Shown here one piece after another: positions 12,522 to 25,100 of a DNA stretch of 64,000 bases. The notes under the pieces were generated by a model that did no database searches, was not told the DNA's origin, and saw only the letters and a list, made by a program, of their open reading frames with translations. How positions within the stretch are numbered: position 1 is the stretch's first letter; every line of letters begins with the position of its first letter. Source of the DNA: Acanthaster planci (lineage: Eukaryota; Echinodermata; Asteroidea; Valvatida; Acanthasteridae); the NCBI RefSeq assembly GCF_001949145.1, contig NW_019091492.1, forward strand, positions 768,387 through 832,386. Direction: 5' to 3'. The position numbers and the translations under genes were made by a program.

Positions 12522-15294
12522 GAGCCACTACAAGTTATGACTACAATGAAGCGACAAATCGACTCCTCTTTTGAGACATTCAGGATGTGGCACATACGAG
12601 AGCTTAAAGAATACATGAAAGAGAAGGGGCTTACTTCTTCAAATGAGACCAAAGATGAGCTCAATAACCTTTACTGCAAACGAGCCGTGTATTGATCCCA
12701 AGCCATCTGATATCGCAGAAAATGCTCTCATGTCTTCAACTCAGTACACAGAAAATTTTAGGATTTATAATATCCGCTTGCCTGATCCCTTTCAAATCAA
12801 GGATGGGTGGTTTAGTGAAAAGGAACCAATGAAATACTGGCCGCCTACCACGCCCATTGACATTGTTGAATATTTACTCCATCAATCAGACACAGCTCTG
12901 ACTAAACGTCTCCTTTCTGATTACAAAGAGGGCAAAGCATACAGCTATTTTGAATGCCAGTGGCTTGGAGAGATTTACTACACTGATATGAAGAAAACCC
13001 CATTTTTTAAAGTGCACTCCTTAGAACGTAAAGGCTACTCCTCATCAAGCGTGGGTGTTGATTGGAAAGGTAACAGGGAAAGTACACAGGGCATACTGCA
13101 ATTGCTTTGCTGGGGATGTACATATTTGTGGAGAAAGAATCCTTTAATTCAGTTCACAATGATGTTCGTTCACCATTTTTTAATGTTTCATATTAAGACC
13201 GCAATTGTGGATGACAACTGAAGTAAGTGCACTGTATTCATTTTCACAGGCTAGAGTCAACATGCGATCACGGGGCTGCACTGCTTTTCAAAATTGACCA
13301 TGCCTGAAGATGGGCCACTCTTCAATATCATGCAGGCCTACATGTACTTCCCAAGAATGCAAATGGAATAAGGCATCAACTAAGATTGACCTGCAACCAA
13401 TGCAAACCAACGATATGAAATGGAATATGCCCCATCATAGTGACGTCAAGAAAGGTAATTTTGCATTTAGGATAAAGTTTGCAGTGACTACTATGGAAAA
13501 CAAACATACAGCAAATACTGCATAGTCAGTGTTTTTTATTTTAAGTATTTATAAGCTGTGTTGCTTGCATTGGAGTGATAAAAGTATCTTGGTTTTGCAC
13601 AGGCAAGAATACTTAGTGCATAACCACGTACATGTAGTTTCTTGGTGGTTCATTTTGCACTAATGGTTCAGTTTTCAATAAGGAAACTAAACATCTAGTC
13701 ACCAGTTGATCCCCTAAGTATTACTTATAAAAAAAGAGAGGTAAAAGTAGCAAATTGTCAATATAGGACTTTTTAAAAAATCCTTTCAAATTTTACTCTG
13801 AGAAATGCTTCATTTAAATAGATAAGACTTATGGTGCAACGTTGTACTTTTTCTGTAAACAGAGTGTTTTCATTTGCATTGTAGTTGTGTTACACAAACT
13901 TGAAATAAATCTTCTTGGAAATGACAAACATAGAGGTTGAACTTTTCCTCATTAATGCCTTTGTTTTTACTTTGTAAAATTTACAGATAAAAAAGCAAGC
14001 ATGAATCCTCCATCAAGCTCACTTTTTAAGCCACCCAGCAAAGTGCCAAAGACCACTACACCCTCTCTATCAGGATTAGTTCATGCAATGTGTGCTAGTA
14101 ACCAAAACGCTGCTGCATTTTGCTATGTTGACTTGAGTCAGATATTAATGTCGATGGTGAAACTGAAATAGCCACATTAGCTAAACTGCCAGGAACAGTC
14201 ACAGACTTTGTACAAAAATGCCACAGTGTTGATTAAATTTTGAATGAAATGCCAAATATTTCTCCAGATGAAGAGAACATTCTGGAGAAGGCAACCCATG
14301 ACGAGTCAGCTAATTCAACCTGGCAACAACATTGCATTGGTAGAATTACTGCTTCTCAGAGGCATGGTGTTATGACAAAAGTGAGACAAAAGTCTTCAAA
14401 ATGCAATCAAAATAAAAACCATGAAGCTCTTGTGCAAAAAATCTGACAACCGTTAAAATCTTTAGACCACATACCAGCAATTAAATGCAAATTGAAATGG
14501 AGCCACTTGCAAGAAGTGTATACTCATCCATGTACAAAAAGAACACATTAATGCCCTCGTGACAGAACCTGGAATGTTTGTTGATCAAAACCACTTTTCT
14601 CTCTGCAAGTCCAGATAGACTACATGTACGTGTACTTTCTTGCCAGTGCTGTGGAGAGGGATTGGTTGAAATCAAATGTCCATTAACTTTAGCTTAAAAT
14701 GACCCAAACAGGACAATGCCTGAACATACACAATATGACGATGGTACATGCAAGTCTTCTGAACTACAGTAAAAAAAAAACAACCAAAAACTGTTCTATT
14801 CTCAAACAACCATGCAATTTGGCATCACCCAGAGGAAATGGTGTGATTTCATTGTTCATTTAGCTGCAGGTCAACTAGTGTGTCCTCTTCAGTTTGATGA
14901 TGCTCTTTGGGAAGAAATTGAAAAGGCGTGCATTTACTTCTTTAAGCACTATGTGGCAAAGGAACTTCTAGCCAAAAGTGATCTGTACAATCCCTGCTCC
15001 ACAACACCCCTGTCTTCTCATGAGACACAAGGCACTTCCTCTGATCATCACATAGTCTGTGTTCCCCCATTACAGGATGACGACTCTCCCCTAAATATAA
15101 CTTTATACAACATGTACAAATGCATCTACTACAAGTTCCAAAAGGAAAAAAGGGGAGAGGATGAAAGAAAAACTGTCAAAAGAACAGAGAAACCTGAGTT
15201 CAAATGTTGGAGATGTCTGAAGCTACATGTATGCAAGTATGAAGAGGATATTGGCAATGATTCAGAATTCAGTTTAGAATGTGATCAATGCCAG
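12522..15294 (+). pseudogene. Decayed SAP / SWIM zinc finger / YqaJ nuclease / PHD-like gene
   Basis: Three exon-like blocks are visible: 12522 to about 13113, 13250-13454 and 13987-15294. The first begins after a good acceptor. It carries a SAP-type DNA-binding helix pair (MWHIRELKEYMKEKGL, near 12586) and then a conserved region (YWPP near 12836, EGKAYSYFECQW near 12930). Its end, with CxCxAG, plus the start of the second block, with CDH, make a SWIM zinc finger. The third block has the YqaJ/lambda-exonuclease signatures: GRITAS near 14338, ASPD near 14610, VEIKCP near 14667 and CDFIV near 14840. It ends in a CWRC...CDQCQ PHD-like finger cut by a donor at 15295. Frameshifts near 12675, between 13060 and 13090, and near 13310, 14140 and 14610, stops at 14235 and 14444, and a lost donor at 13114 show that it is dead. 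Intact relatives, known from many aquatic invertebrates, are uncharacterised and probably mobile-element derived; this is recalled, not searched. Confidence 0.72.
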
Positions 15295-15846
15295 GTATAG
15301 TTTCATTGAGGCTGTGCTGACTTTGATTCAGGGATAAATTATGCAAGTTGTCGGAGGACCAGTCCTCACTGTATGGGTACTTAAAGTACATTGACATACA
15401 TGTAGGCCTAGGTACTTTATCCACTTAAGGTTGACTCTTGTCTACAGGATAGAATTCAGGCATAGATCTATGGTTAAACTACTGAAATAAATGAAATTTG
15501 CCAAGAACCTCCTACATGCACATGAACATGTGTTTCAGATATGAAATAAAAGACATGGGTAAACAAAAAAGTTTGTTTGGTTATGGCTTAGGGTAATTTG
15601 AATACAGGTTGAACCTATAACCGAGTTCAGATTTTGGAAACTGAAACGGAATTCTTGTAAGACTTTTCCAAAAGGCTCATATAACGTTCACCATTGGAAT
15701 ATGCAGAGAAATTTTGGAACTAATTTTTTTTTATTTTGAGAGGATGGGAGGAGCCTTGTGGCCTCTTCCCTTTCACCACAAAACTGTGTCTGGAACAAAA
15801 CTGTGTCTGAAAAATCTGACCAGATGGCACATACATGTATGGAACA

Positions 15847-15963
15847 CCATAGGGGTGGGATTGCAAGATGTGTACCAATGCACATGAGATCTTTCTTAAT
15901 GATGAATCCTTTATCAGTGAGGATCAAGTCTCCTCTCTCCAAATGGTCATAGAAACCACTCTC
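15847..15963 (-). mobile_element. PIF/Harbinger (DDE_Tnp_4) transposase remnant
   Basis: Within a 115-residue minus-strand open frame (15688-16035), the stretch beginning ESGFYDHLERGDLILTDKGF and ending HLAIPPL matches the DDE_Tnp_4 block around the second catalytic Asp (the D of TDKGF), including the usual IPP end. Only this short segment is recognisable, so it is a fragment. It lies 550 bp past the end of the SAP/YqaJ pseudogene on the opposite strand. Confidence 0.6.
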
Positions 15964-18900
15964 TTTGGGTGTGAACATGTGTGTTGCTATGGAGCAGAAT
16001 GGTTTGTTCATCCAAAAAAACGATTGAAATGGCAAATTGACTTATCTGACTAAACTTTCCAAACCAGGGCCCATTGCAATTTTCATTTATGCAAACATCG
16101 TAAATCTTTGTACGCAATTTCTCACTGAACACATGCGTATACACGTGCACCCGAGAAGGAGCATAATGTAACTCACGCTCAACCCAACCACTTCTACTGT
16201 CAATCATTGGGGCTACGTAGTTTCATCATCTGCCAATCAAAACCATGAATTTAGCATCTACAGCACCAAATAATTTATATTGGCCATACACGGTAAATAA
16301 TACTTGGAACTATCCTCAGGACGTGCACTACGCATATTAAAAATCTAAACATTAAAAGCCGAGCAACATTTAAAACTGCGTACAAATTCCTGAGTAGTAG
16401 TAAGACATTCTGGTTCAATTTCACGACAAGTGCAGAGCGTAAATACATAGGAATGAAAATGTGCGAGTATGAACAGCAACAGTTTGGAACCATACATGTA
16501 CAGGTAGTAACCTTAGGCGATAAAGAAAAAAGCAACCATAAAAATAGACTTGACGGTAAGTCATTACATAGTAATGTTCTGTCTGCAAACTTCAGTAGAA
16601 ATCCAACGGCATGACTGTAGTACATGTACCTGTATATATGTAATATACATGTACATGCAACCAGCCGAGTTTTGACTTTATAACTTATCAAACATAATCA
16701 CATGATTTTTGACGATCTGTTCAATTTACACAGATGTTTGTGAAAATGCAGGTGCCTTCAAAGTCTCTCAACATTCTGGCATACAGGTGTACATGTACAT
16801 GAAACCGCCAATAGTAATACCCTGGGATTCAAAAATGCATGTGCCTTCACGGACATGGTACACATCCTGAAATGCTTTTTGCCTGTCACGCTACATCACA
16901 TGTGAAACCTCTATATGTGCGTAGCACGACACAAATGCAATGCTTTCTCTGGTGAGATCAAATGGCACTACATGTAAGTTATTCAAATGAGAGGATTCAT
17001 CTATTAATTAAAAGGGGATTTTTTTCAATACATCAGGGCATATTTGCAGAAAAATAATGTTCATTTGGGTCAATTGTGAATTAAAATGAAATAAATGGAG
17101 AACAAAACCAAACAAACTGCTGACTTAGCACCAAGCCTACCATAAAAATATGCTAAACCCCAACCATGATATAGCCAAAGAAATTTTATAGCAAGNNNNN
17201 NNNNNNNNNNNNNNNNNNNNNNNNNNNNNNNNNNNNNNNNNNNNNNNNNNNNNNNNNNNNNNNNNNNNNNNNNNNNNNNNNNNNNNNNNNNNNNNNNNNN
17301 NNNNNNNNNNNNNNNNNNNNNNNNNNNNNNNNNNNNNNNNNNNNNNNNNNNNNNNNNNNNNNNNNNNNNNNNNNNNNNNNNNNNNNNNNNNNNNNNNNNN
17401 NNNNNNNNNNNNNNNNNNNNNNNNNNNNNNNNNNNNNNNNNNNNNNNNNNNNNNNNNNNNNNNNNNNNNNNNNNNNNNNNNNNNNNNNNNNNNNNNNNNN
17501 NNNNNNNNNNNNNNNNNNNNNNNNNNNNNNNNNNNNNNNNNNNNNNNNNNNNNNNNNNNNNNNNNNNNNNNNNNNNNNNNNNNNNNNNNNNNNNNNNNNN
17601 NNNNNNNNNNNNNNNNNNNNNNNNNNNNNNNNNNNNNNNNNNNNNNNNNNNNNNNNNNNNNNNNNNNNNNNNNNNNNNNNNNNNNNNNNNNNNNNNNNNN
17701 NNNNNNNNNNNNNNNNNNNNNNNNNNNNNNNNNNNNNNNNNNNNNNNNNNNNNNNNNNNNNNNNNNNNNNNNNNNNNNNNNNNNNNNNNNNNNNNNNNNN
17801 NNNNNNNNNNNNNNNNNNNNNNNNNNNNNNNNNNNNNNNNNNNNNNNNNNNNNNNNNNNNNNNNNNNNNNNNNNNNNNNNNNNNNNNNNNNNNNNNNNNN
17901 NNNNNNNNNNNNNNNNNNNNNNNNNNNNNNNNNNNNNNNNNNNNNNNNNNNNNNNNNNNNNNNNNNNNNNNNNNNNNNNNNNNNNNNNNNNNNNNCATTT
18001 TGCATGATGCAAACTGGAACAGTACACATTAATTGAATAAATGGAACAAGGCCGAATTGTACAGTTAGTTAGAGCATGCATTTTAGTGTGCAGAGCAGAA
18101 AGCCTGAACAACAGATCACGATTCACCTTTGGAATCGTTTTTCCTTTTTTTGTACTAACAAGAAGCATAAATTTAAAACAAGACATATTACAAATGCTGA
18201 CAGCTCTCAAACTTGAGTTTCATTTATCTTTCCCTTCTTTCCCAAATCCCAGAGACTTGAATTAAGGGTTTTGAATAGCCTGCCATTGTTTTGTTTAAAG
18301 ATCTCATCTTTTGTCAGTAGTCTTCGATTCACTCAGCCTTAGAATTAACCTTATTTTTTTATTTCAACATTTATTTCAATATTTATGAGGTCACAGCCCA
18401 CATAATCCTTTCAGACCGACAGATCTACACATACATGTACATGCAGGGTACTTCTTCCATTAGTTTATGGATTAATGACTGCATCAGTATCATGGAATTG
18501 AAAGAAGATGTTTCCACCATGACAAAACTTCAAAGTGCATCTTCAATATAGGATGGCACTGATTAAACAGTGGGAAATAATGTGTGACTGACATGCAAGT
18601 TTACAGTCAAATAGTGTTTACCCAAAAGATCAATCAACCATTTTTAAATCTCAGGTTTGTGGTAGCACTATGTAGAAAACCCGTATTTCTTTTATGTAGG
18701 TGCAGTTCTCATCTCGTGACCACTTTTAGTTTTCAGTTCCACACAAGCAAGATGAGGAGTAAATAACAATGCTCAGGAACAAAAATGAATTTCTTCATAA
18801 CTGTCATCTTACATTCTTATAACATTTCAGGGCACATAGTTTAGAGTCAGTGGTATTTTTTGCTTTCCTTCCTATGCTACTTGGTGTGAGTGAGTAATAC

Positions 18901-21900
18901 TTTGAATTCAGTGCATTTGGTTTATTCAACATACACTGTATGCAACAAAACTAACAGATTCTCAATGGCAATTTTTGTTTGGATGCTCTTAATGCAGAGC
19001 ATTACACTTTCTGCTTGTTTCATTGCTGCTCCACTGTAAATTTTTGACAACTATTGAACGATCAGAGGGATTTGTAAATAGTCTCAGCAGTTTGCAAATG
19101 ACTGTTCTGCAAATTAGCACAGAGTGGAACACACCACAGCTGTTTGTGCAATTGATGGATGGGAAACATGCAAAGCTGAATCCAGTCAGACAATGCACCA
19201 TTCAGGCTTTTAAGAAATTGAAAAATGTGACCAAACTGAGGAAGGAAATCAGAAACATATGTGTGGCTGCACCACTAAAAAGCCAGGCAGTGTCTGGGTG
19301 TTCTAGTCTGTTGCCTTGCTTTAGTTAGCCCTGAACTACTTTACAATTAAGAGGTGTTACCAATCAATAAGGATTGGTTGTCAGTCCCGCCCATGTCAGC
19401 GTCTGTGGCTGTTGTTCAGGTCCATGCAGTGTTGGTAACTAAACAAATGGAGAATTAGCTGAAACATGTGAATGAAACAGCCACACTCCTTGAGCAGGGA
19501 AGGGAGAGTTTCTCGGCATGATCAAAGCTGATGGGAGCTGTCAAGTCAGTGACAGCAATGACCCAGGACAGAGCATACATGTAGTCTGGTGGTGGAGCAA
19601 CCATTATTTATAGGACTTTAGACAGTCCAAAGGCCCCTGCATTGCCTGAGCGTGGTCTGGCCTATCAATGGTGAAGCCAAGCCATTGGGTCAGGTCCTCT
19701 GTAAAATAATTATGGCTGAAATAAACAAGATTCTTCCAAAACCTCTGGTATTACACAACTTAAATATGTAAAGCAGAGCACGAAATTAGGCCAAAAAGTG
19801 CTTGGACAATATGCCATAACACAATCCATTTTGTACTGCCATTACCATCTTTTGATCTGCCATATTATATAAAAGGTAGAGTTGTAACGTGCAGTGTCAG
19901 GTGTCAAAATTCACTTTTTGTCCCTGGTCCTACCAGAACTGCACAGCAGCCACATTGAGCAATTCTTGTTTGGGCGCAGGCTGCGACTTTTTTTTTTTTC
20001 AGTTTGCCCGATCAGGCAGGTCATGTCATAAATTTGCTTGCTCGAATTGGATCAACACTTGCCAAAGATTTCTCAGAATCCACAATAATTATGGTTATTG
20101 GCCTACTGTATACATGCAGTCTTTTATTGGGCAAAAAAATACAGTTGACTTGTGCTGTGCATGCCTTCAAAAATTGGGTCGGTAGGTCGGAACATGCTTT
20201 TTTTGTTTGAGGCAATTTTGTGCTGATTGAATGGTATCAGTGGGGGCGACAGCCTCCAAAAGTATCTCAAAAAGTGATGAACACCTGTCTTAAAATCTAT
20301 ATAAAAATTTCTACATACGGCAGTTCACAAGAAATTTATGAATGATTCACACAATCACGACGGCAATCATGAAGGCAAACTGGCCAACAATGTCTGTGTG
20401 TCGCGTGATAAGTGTGCGTAATGCATCTAGACCAGCGGGCGCTAAACCTTGTGCCATAAGCAGAACAACCTCAAATTACATGTACATTGTACACTCATGA
20501 ACATAGAAAATATATCCATGTACATACATGTAAACAAGAGACCAAGTTCTGTGCATTGACTTGCAGAAAACCTCTCGCAACATTGCAGTGATGTCTTTCC
20601 AGCCTGCAGGTTTTTGAATTCGCAACATGTACGGCCAATTAAGAGTGTTTATGAACTGTACATTCAGTACATGCACAGTACAGACTGGTACTGGTTGCTG
20701 CATTTCCATCACGCATTCTTTTGCGTGGGGCGGGAACCACAGCAGCTTCATTTAATGCATAGAGTTTCGCGCACGTGTTTTCACCACTGTGACAGCGAAA
20801 CATGAATGTTGATGATGCGTCTATGTAGGTTTAGTATACACGCGTGCGTGGCCCTAAATGACATGAGCCAGTGATGAGCGATCATCCCCGAAGAATGCCT
20901 TGGGCATAATTAACGTAATTCTCACTCAAAAGTAAAAATAAATCGAAAGCCATAATCCCATATATTTGTTGATATTTTAAGAGCTGTTATTGATATGTTG
21001 GTCTGAAAAGTTGTCCGAGCATTTTCTATTTTGTTCGCACAAATGCAATAAGTCCTCGAAAAATGTCTGATGTCCAAACGTAATTTCACGTTGTGTAAAC
21101 CACAAATTGAAATTAAAAAGAGAAGTTGAGTTCCACTAATTTGTTTAATCTTATTCCCTTTGACCACTTGTCTTGTAAAAAGGCAAGATATGACAGGCAA
21201 CTTTTGACATACAGCTAAATGTCACAAATCCTGATGCACGGGAAGTTGAACAGTATTTGGAAGAAATATTTTGCCACACCTTCACCTTTTTCAACAATAC
21301 TATTCAAAGATGGTGATCTTCCTTTGTGTAACTTTTATTGCCCATTTCTATCATTTAACACTTGAACTCATCATGTTTCTGCCTGACATTGCTCCAGTTC
21401 CATTTCTGACAGTTGGAGTTTATTTGCCTGTCTCCTTGTTTGGCTAACATCATTCTAGTAAGTCAAATTTGTTCATGTTTCAATGGTTCCCACAGCTGTC
21501 AATTACCTGTGTGGCTACTTGTGATCAAGCCTACCATTCAACTCCTATAGGATTCAACTACTCTCTAGCTGGCTTCATTTGTTTACACTGTCCTGGACTC
21601 TATCATATCATGTACTTGACCAAAATGTTTCATTATTGCATCTGATAAAGTGGTTGTTTACCAAGCAAGCTTTTCATTCAATTTTTTGTCTTGAGCAGTT
21701 ATCAAAGTGCTTCCTGACTTTTCCATGTCATTGAGAAATGGCAGTTCCAGTTTTAGAGCAGGGAGTGAAACCAGAAATGCTGAGGTACTGGTATGGGGAG
21801 AAACTGCACGCAAAACAATATGCGGTGGATTTGGGAGCAGTGAACAGAACAGAGAAGGAAAAAGAAATTGCTTCATCAGTCTGTCAGACCTGATTGTGAT

Positions 21901-22193
21901 GAAGTTACTCAGCGCCAACCTTTATCACCCATTTTGATTGACACAAGCAACGAGCAAAATGTTAGACCCAAAGTTGGGTTTGGGGGCAAACAAAATCAGG
22001 ATAAGCTTAATAGTGTGCTCACATTTCTTTTTTTCAGTCATAACTGGTGAAATTGTTACATGTACACGTGTATCCATGACATCAATGGGTGTTCTGTAGA
22101 TGAGTTGGAAAATGATCACCTATAATTATATTCACACAAAGTTAAACTTTCTATTTACACATGTAATATTGAAATATGTAAATCTCAACTTAC
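15964..22193. other. No recognised gene; includes the assembly gap
   Basis: AT-rich sequence with scattered TACATGTA words. The expected next exons of UNC80 on the minus strand were looked for by eye and not found. A plus-strand frame at 19023-19328 (101 residues, amphipathic, Lys-rich) resembles no family I know and may be chance or an old element fragment. Confidence 0.45.
17196..17995. other. Assembly gap, 800 N
   Basis: A run of N fills this interval. Its round length suggests an estimated gap. A UNC80 exon or a repeat could be hidden here. Open frames spanning it are artefacts. Confidence 0.99.
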
Positions 22194-25100
22194 CAGAGTG
22201 TCCCCGAAGTCCCTCACCACAGCCATGATGACATCCAAGAGCACGGAACACCTGAATGAGAGTCTCCATGACCAGATTATGTACTGTCATGTCCTCCAGG
22301 CTCTTGGAGGCTACATCACCATCCCCATCCTTATCAGGCGCCTTGACCTTCTCTCCTTCCACCTTAATGACTGGAATCTTAGCCTGAGAGGGCTTCTCGC
22401 TTTGCTTGACCACACGGAACTCCAAAATGGTTTCAATGATGTGCAGGGAGGTGTCACACACTTTGGCAGTGGTCTCCTTGGTGATGATCTTGTGGAGTGC
22501 CTTAATGATGACGCTGTAGTTCATCTGCCCATCTTCCTGGATGTAGTAGGTAGAGCCGGCCGCCTCTGTAATCTCTTCCTCCTCAGAAGTGTGGTAATTG
22601 ACGAAGGTATCTGATGCACTGCGGGGCAGAAAAGTAGGGATGTCCAGTCTGGACATGCTGGAGGAGTCCTGATGGGTGAGCCTATCTGGGGAGGAAGGCG
22701 ACTGAGGGGGCTTGTCTGGGGAAGGAGGCGACTGGGGTGGAGGAGGCTCACTGAGGTCCTCCGAGACAGGTATGAGAAGTGACGATGAACTGACGGATGA
22801 CGGGGATTTCTCAGGTGGTGGGGACAACTCCTCTGGGGAGGTAGGGGGAGATTTGGAATTGTTCATGAGGATGGGGGTCACCAGTGGCTTGGCGGCCTCA
22901 AATGTGACATTAGTGTCACTGCTTGGGACTGCGTCCAGGGGTTGAGGTGGTGCTTCAAAGACAGGTGACTGCCGCTGCAACATTGGGCGGTTCACTACCA
23001 CAGGAGCCTTGTGTTGCACTACGTTGGCCTTGTGGACAACTTTGGCAGGTTGCGGCTCGATTGTGACGGGCTCGTCAAAAATGAGAAGTGGCTTCTCCTG
23101 CACCTCCACAGAGACTGGTTTGTGGAGGGTTATCAGGTTCTTCTCTGATTTCATTGCCCGCCGTTCGTACAACTTCTCAGACTTGGTAGAAGTTGAGTTG
23201 GTGTGCTCAGAGAAGAAATCTGCTTTGGCTGTCATAACAGATGAGGACTGCACGTTTGTGGTAGTTTTGGTGACAGTGAAACAGGTGGATGATTTTTCTG
23301 CTTTGATAGGTGGGATGACTATTGGGGATACTTTGGATGTTGCGCCAAAAGGTCGGGTCTGCGTGGTCACCACAGTTGGCTTATGAGCCGCATCTGCAGA
23401 TACTTGCACAAATGATGGCAATTTTGTGGCAGTAGCTGAGAAGCTTTGTTGGTAGGGAAGGGCTGTGGGCCTCGAAACAAAGGATGAAGATGTTGTGGTA
23501 GTGCTCACAAAAGGTCTCTTAGAATCCAATGAACCTGTAGAGTACAAAGGTGGTGTTGACGGAGAACCTGATTTGGTCAGCTCCTCTGGACTCATCAAGG
23601 CTGGCACTGTCTTTAGCTGCACTACATCAATTTTAAATTTAAAAGGTTCCAGCTTTGGCGTCCCTGTGCTCGAGCTCTTGGGCACCTCACCGAGTGTTGG
23701 TGTCTTAGTGGAACTAGCATCAAGAGTTTGCACTATTTGTTCATCACTCCCAGAGCCCACCTTACCCTCTTCAATCTCCTCCTTGATGAGTTTGGGCATC
23801 AATGCACCGACAGTCTTAGACAGGCTTGAAGTGCGCCTCAGTTTTCTGTGAGCCTTGTTTCCTCGTCCTTGGTCTCCCAGACTGGATCTCTTGGGGGGGC
23901 TGATCTTCCTCAGAGGCAGCGGTTCAACTCTCTCAAACTTCATCTTCTTGGGGGATCCAACAAGTGGGTAGGATTCCCTGTGCCTTCCTTCATCCTTTGA
24001 AGGCTCAGAGCCACCCATGCAGCTCATTGGCACGGAGAATTTCTTTGGCGGCCCCGGCACAGGGGAGAACAATGATATGGTGATTTGGGGAATGGGGGAG
24101 GAGTTACTTCTTTGTCGCACCCTCTCAGCTGCCATAGTTTCATCAGCAATCTGTCGCAGTCTGCTCAGGAGATACATGAGAGCCCACTGAACCCCCTCCT
24201 CTGCCCAGTGGGGGATGAACAGGCACCGCATGACAGCTACATCAAAGTACGTGGCCGAGAAGACATCGTTGATCCGCTGTGGAAGTCTCCGCTTTGGTAG
24301 GTCTGTTGGGCTGGTTGAGGGTGGGGGAGGCCTTGGCACAGAGAGTGAGGCTGCAAGTTCGGCATGATCGATTCCCTCATGGAGTGGAAGAATGCTTCTT
24401 TCGATGAGTGACTTTGGTCGTTCCTTGGCTCTGCTTGGTTTCAAGGGCTTGGTCTCATCCTCAGAGCTTGAGGAGCTCACCTGGTCAAAGTCAAATCTCG
24501 TCTTAGCGGCCATATCCCCAGTAACCTTCAGGTTCCCACACCGGCAAGTGTTGTTCTGAGTCACTGATGTGCTGCACACCTCGCAGACAATCTCAACATT
24601 GACTGAGGGTGGGTCAGGTGTCACTGCCCCACTGCTGAAGCGACTTACTTCGGAGATGTCTGCCAGAGGGACTATAACTCCTGGGGGAGATTCTGAAGGA
24701 GCTTCCTCGGCTTTAGGTGGCTCTCCAACCGCTTCCTCTTGTTCCTGCTTCTGCTCCTGCTGTTCTTGTTCCTGCTTCTCATCCACTTCCTCCTTCTCTT
24801 CTTCCACTTTGCTGGTCATCTCGGGATCCTTCCAGATCCGGCGGGTTGCTAACCGGTAGCAGCGCTTGGGCTTTACCTGGGCAGTGAAGCTCGATATGTC
24901 TGGGAGCTTATGGTCCCACAATGGCCGCCACAACTTCAAACCATTGGCCAGGCGAAACGTGAGATCTGACTCCTTGATGCTGTACACCAGCGGGGCAAAG
25001 AGGTACACAAAGAGCTGGATGGTGGTCAGTCCATGCTCCGAATTGCCCGGGAGGCGAAGGAAGTCCAACTGGGAGCTGTCCTCCTGCAGGCACTCCTCCA

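Noticed and set aside
17070-18210. Long minus-strand open frames across the N run
   Set aside because: They consist almost entirely of unknown residues translated from the assembly gap.
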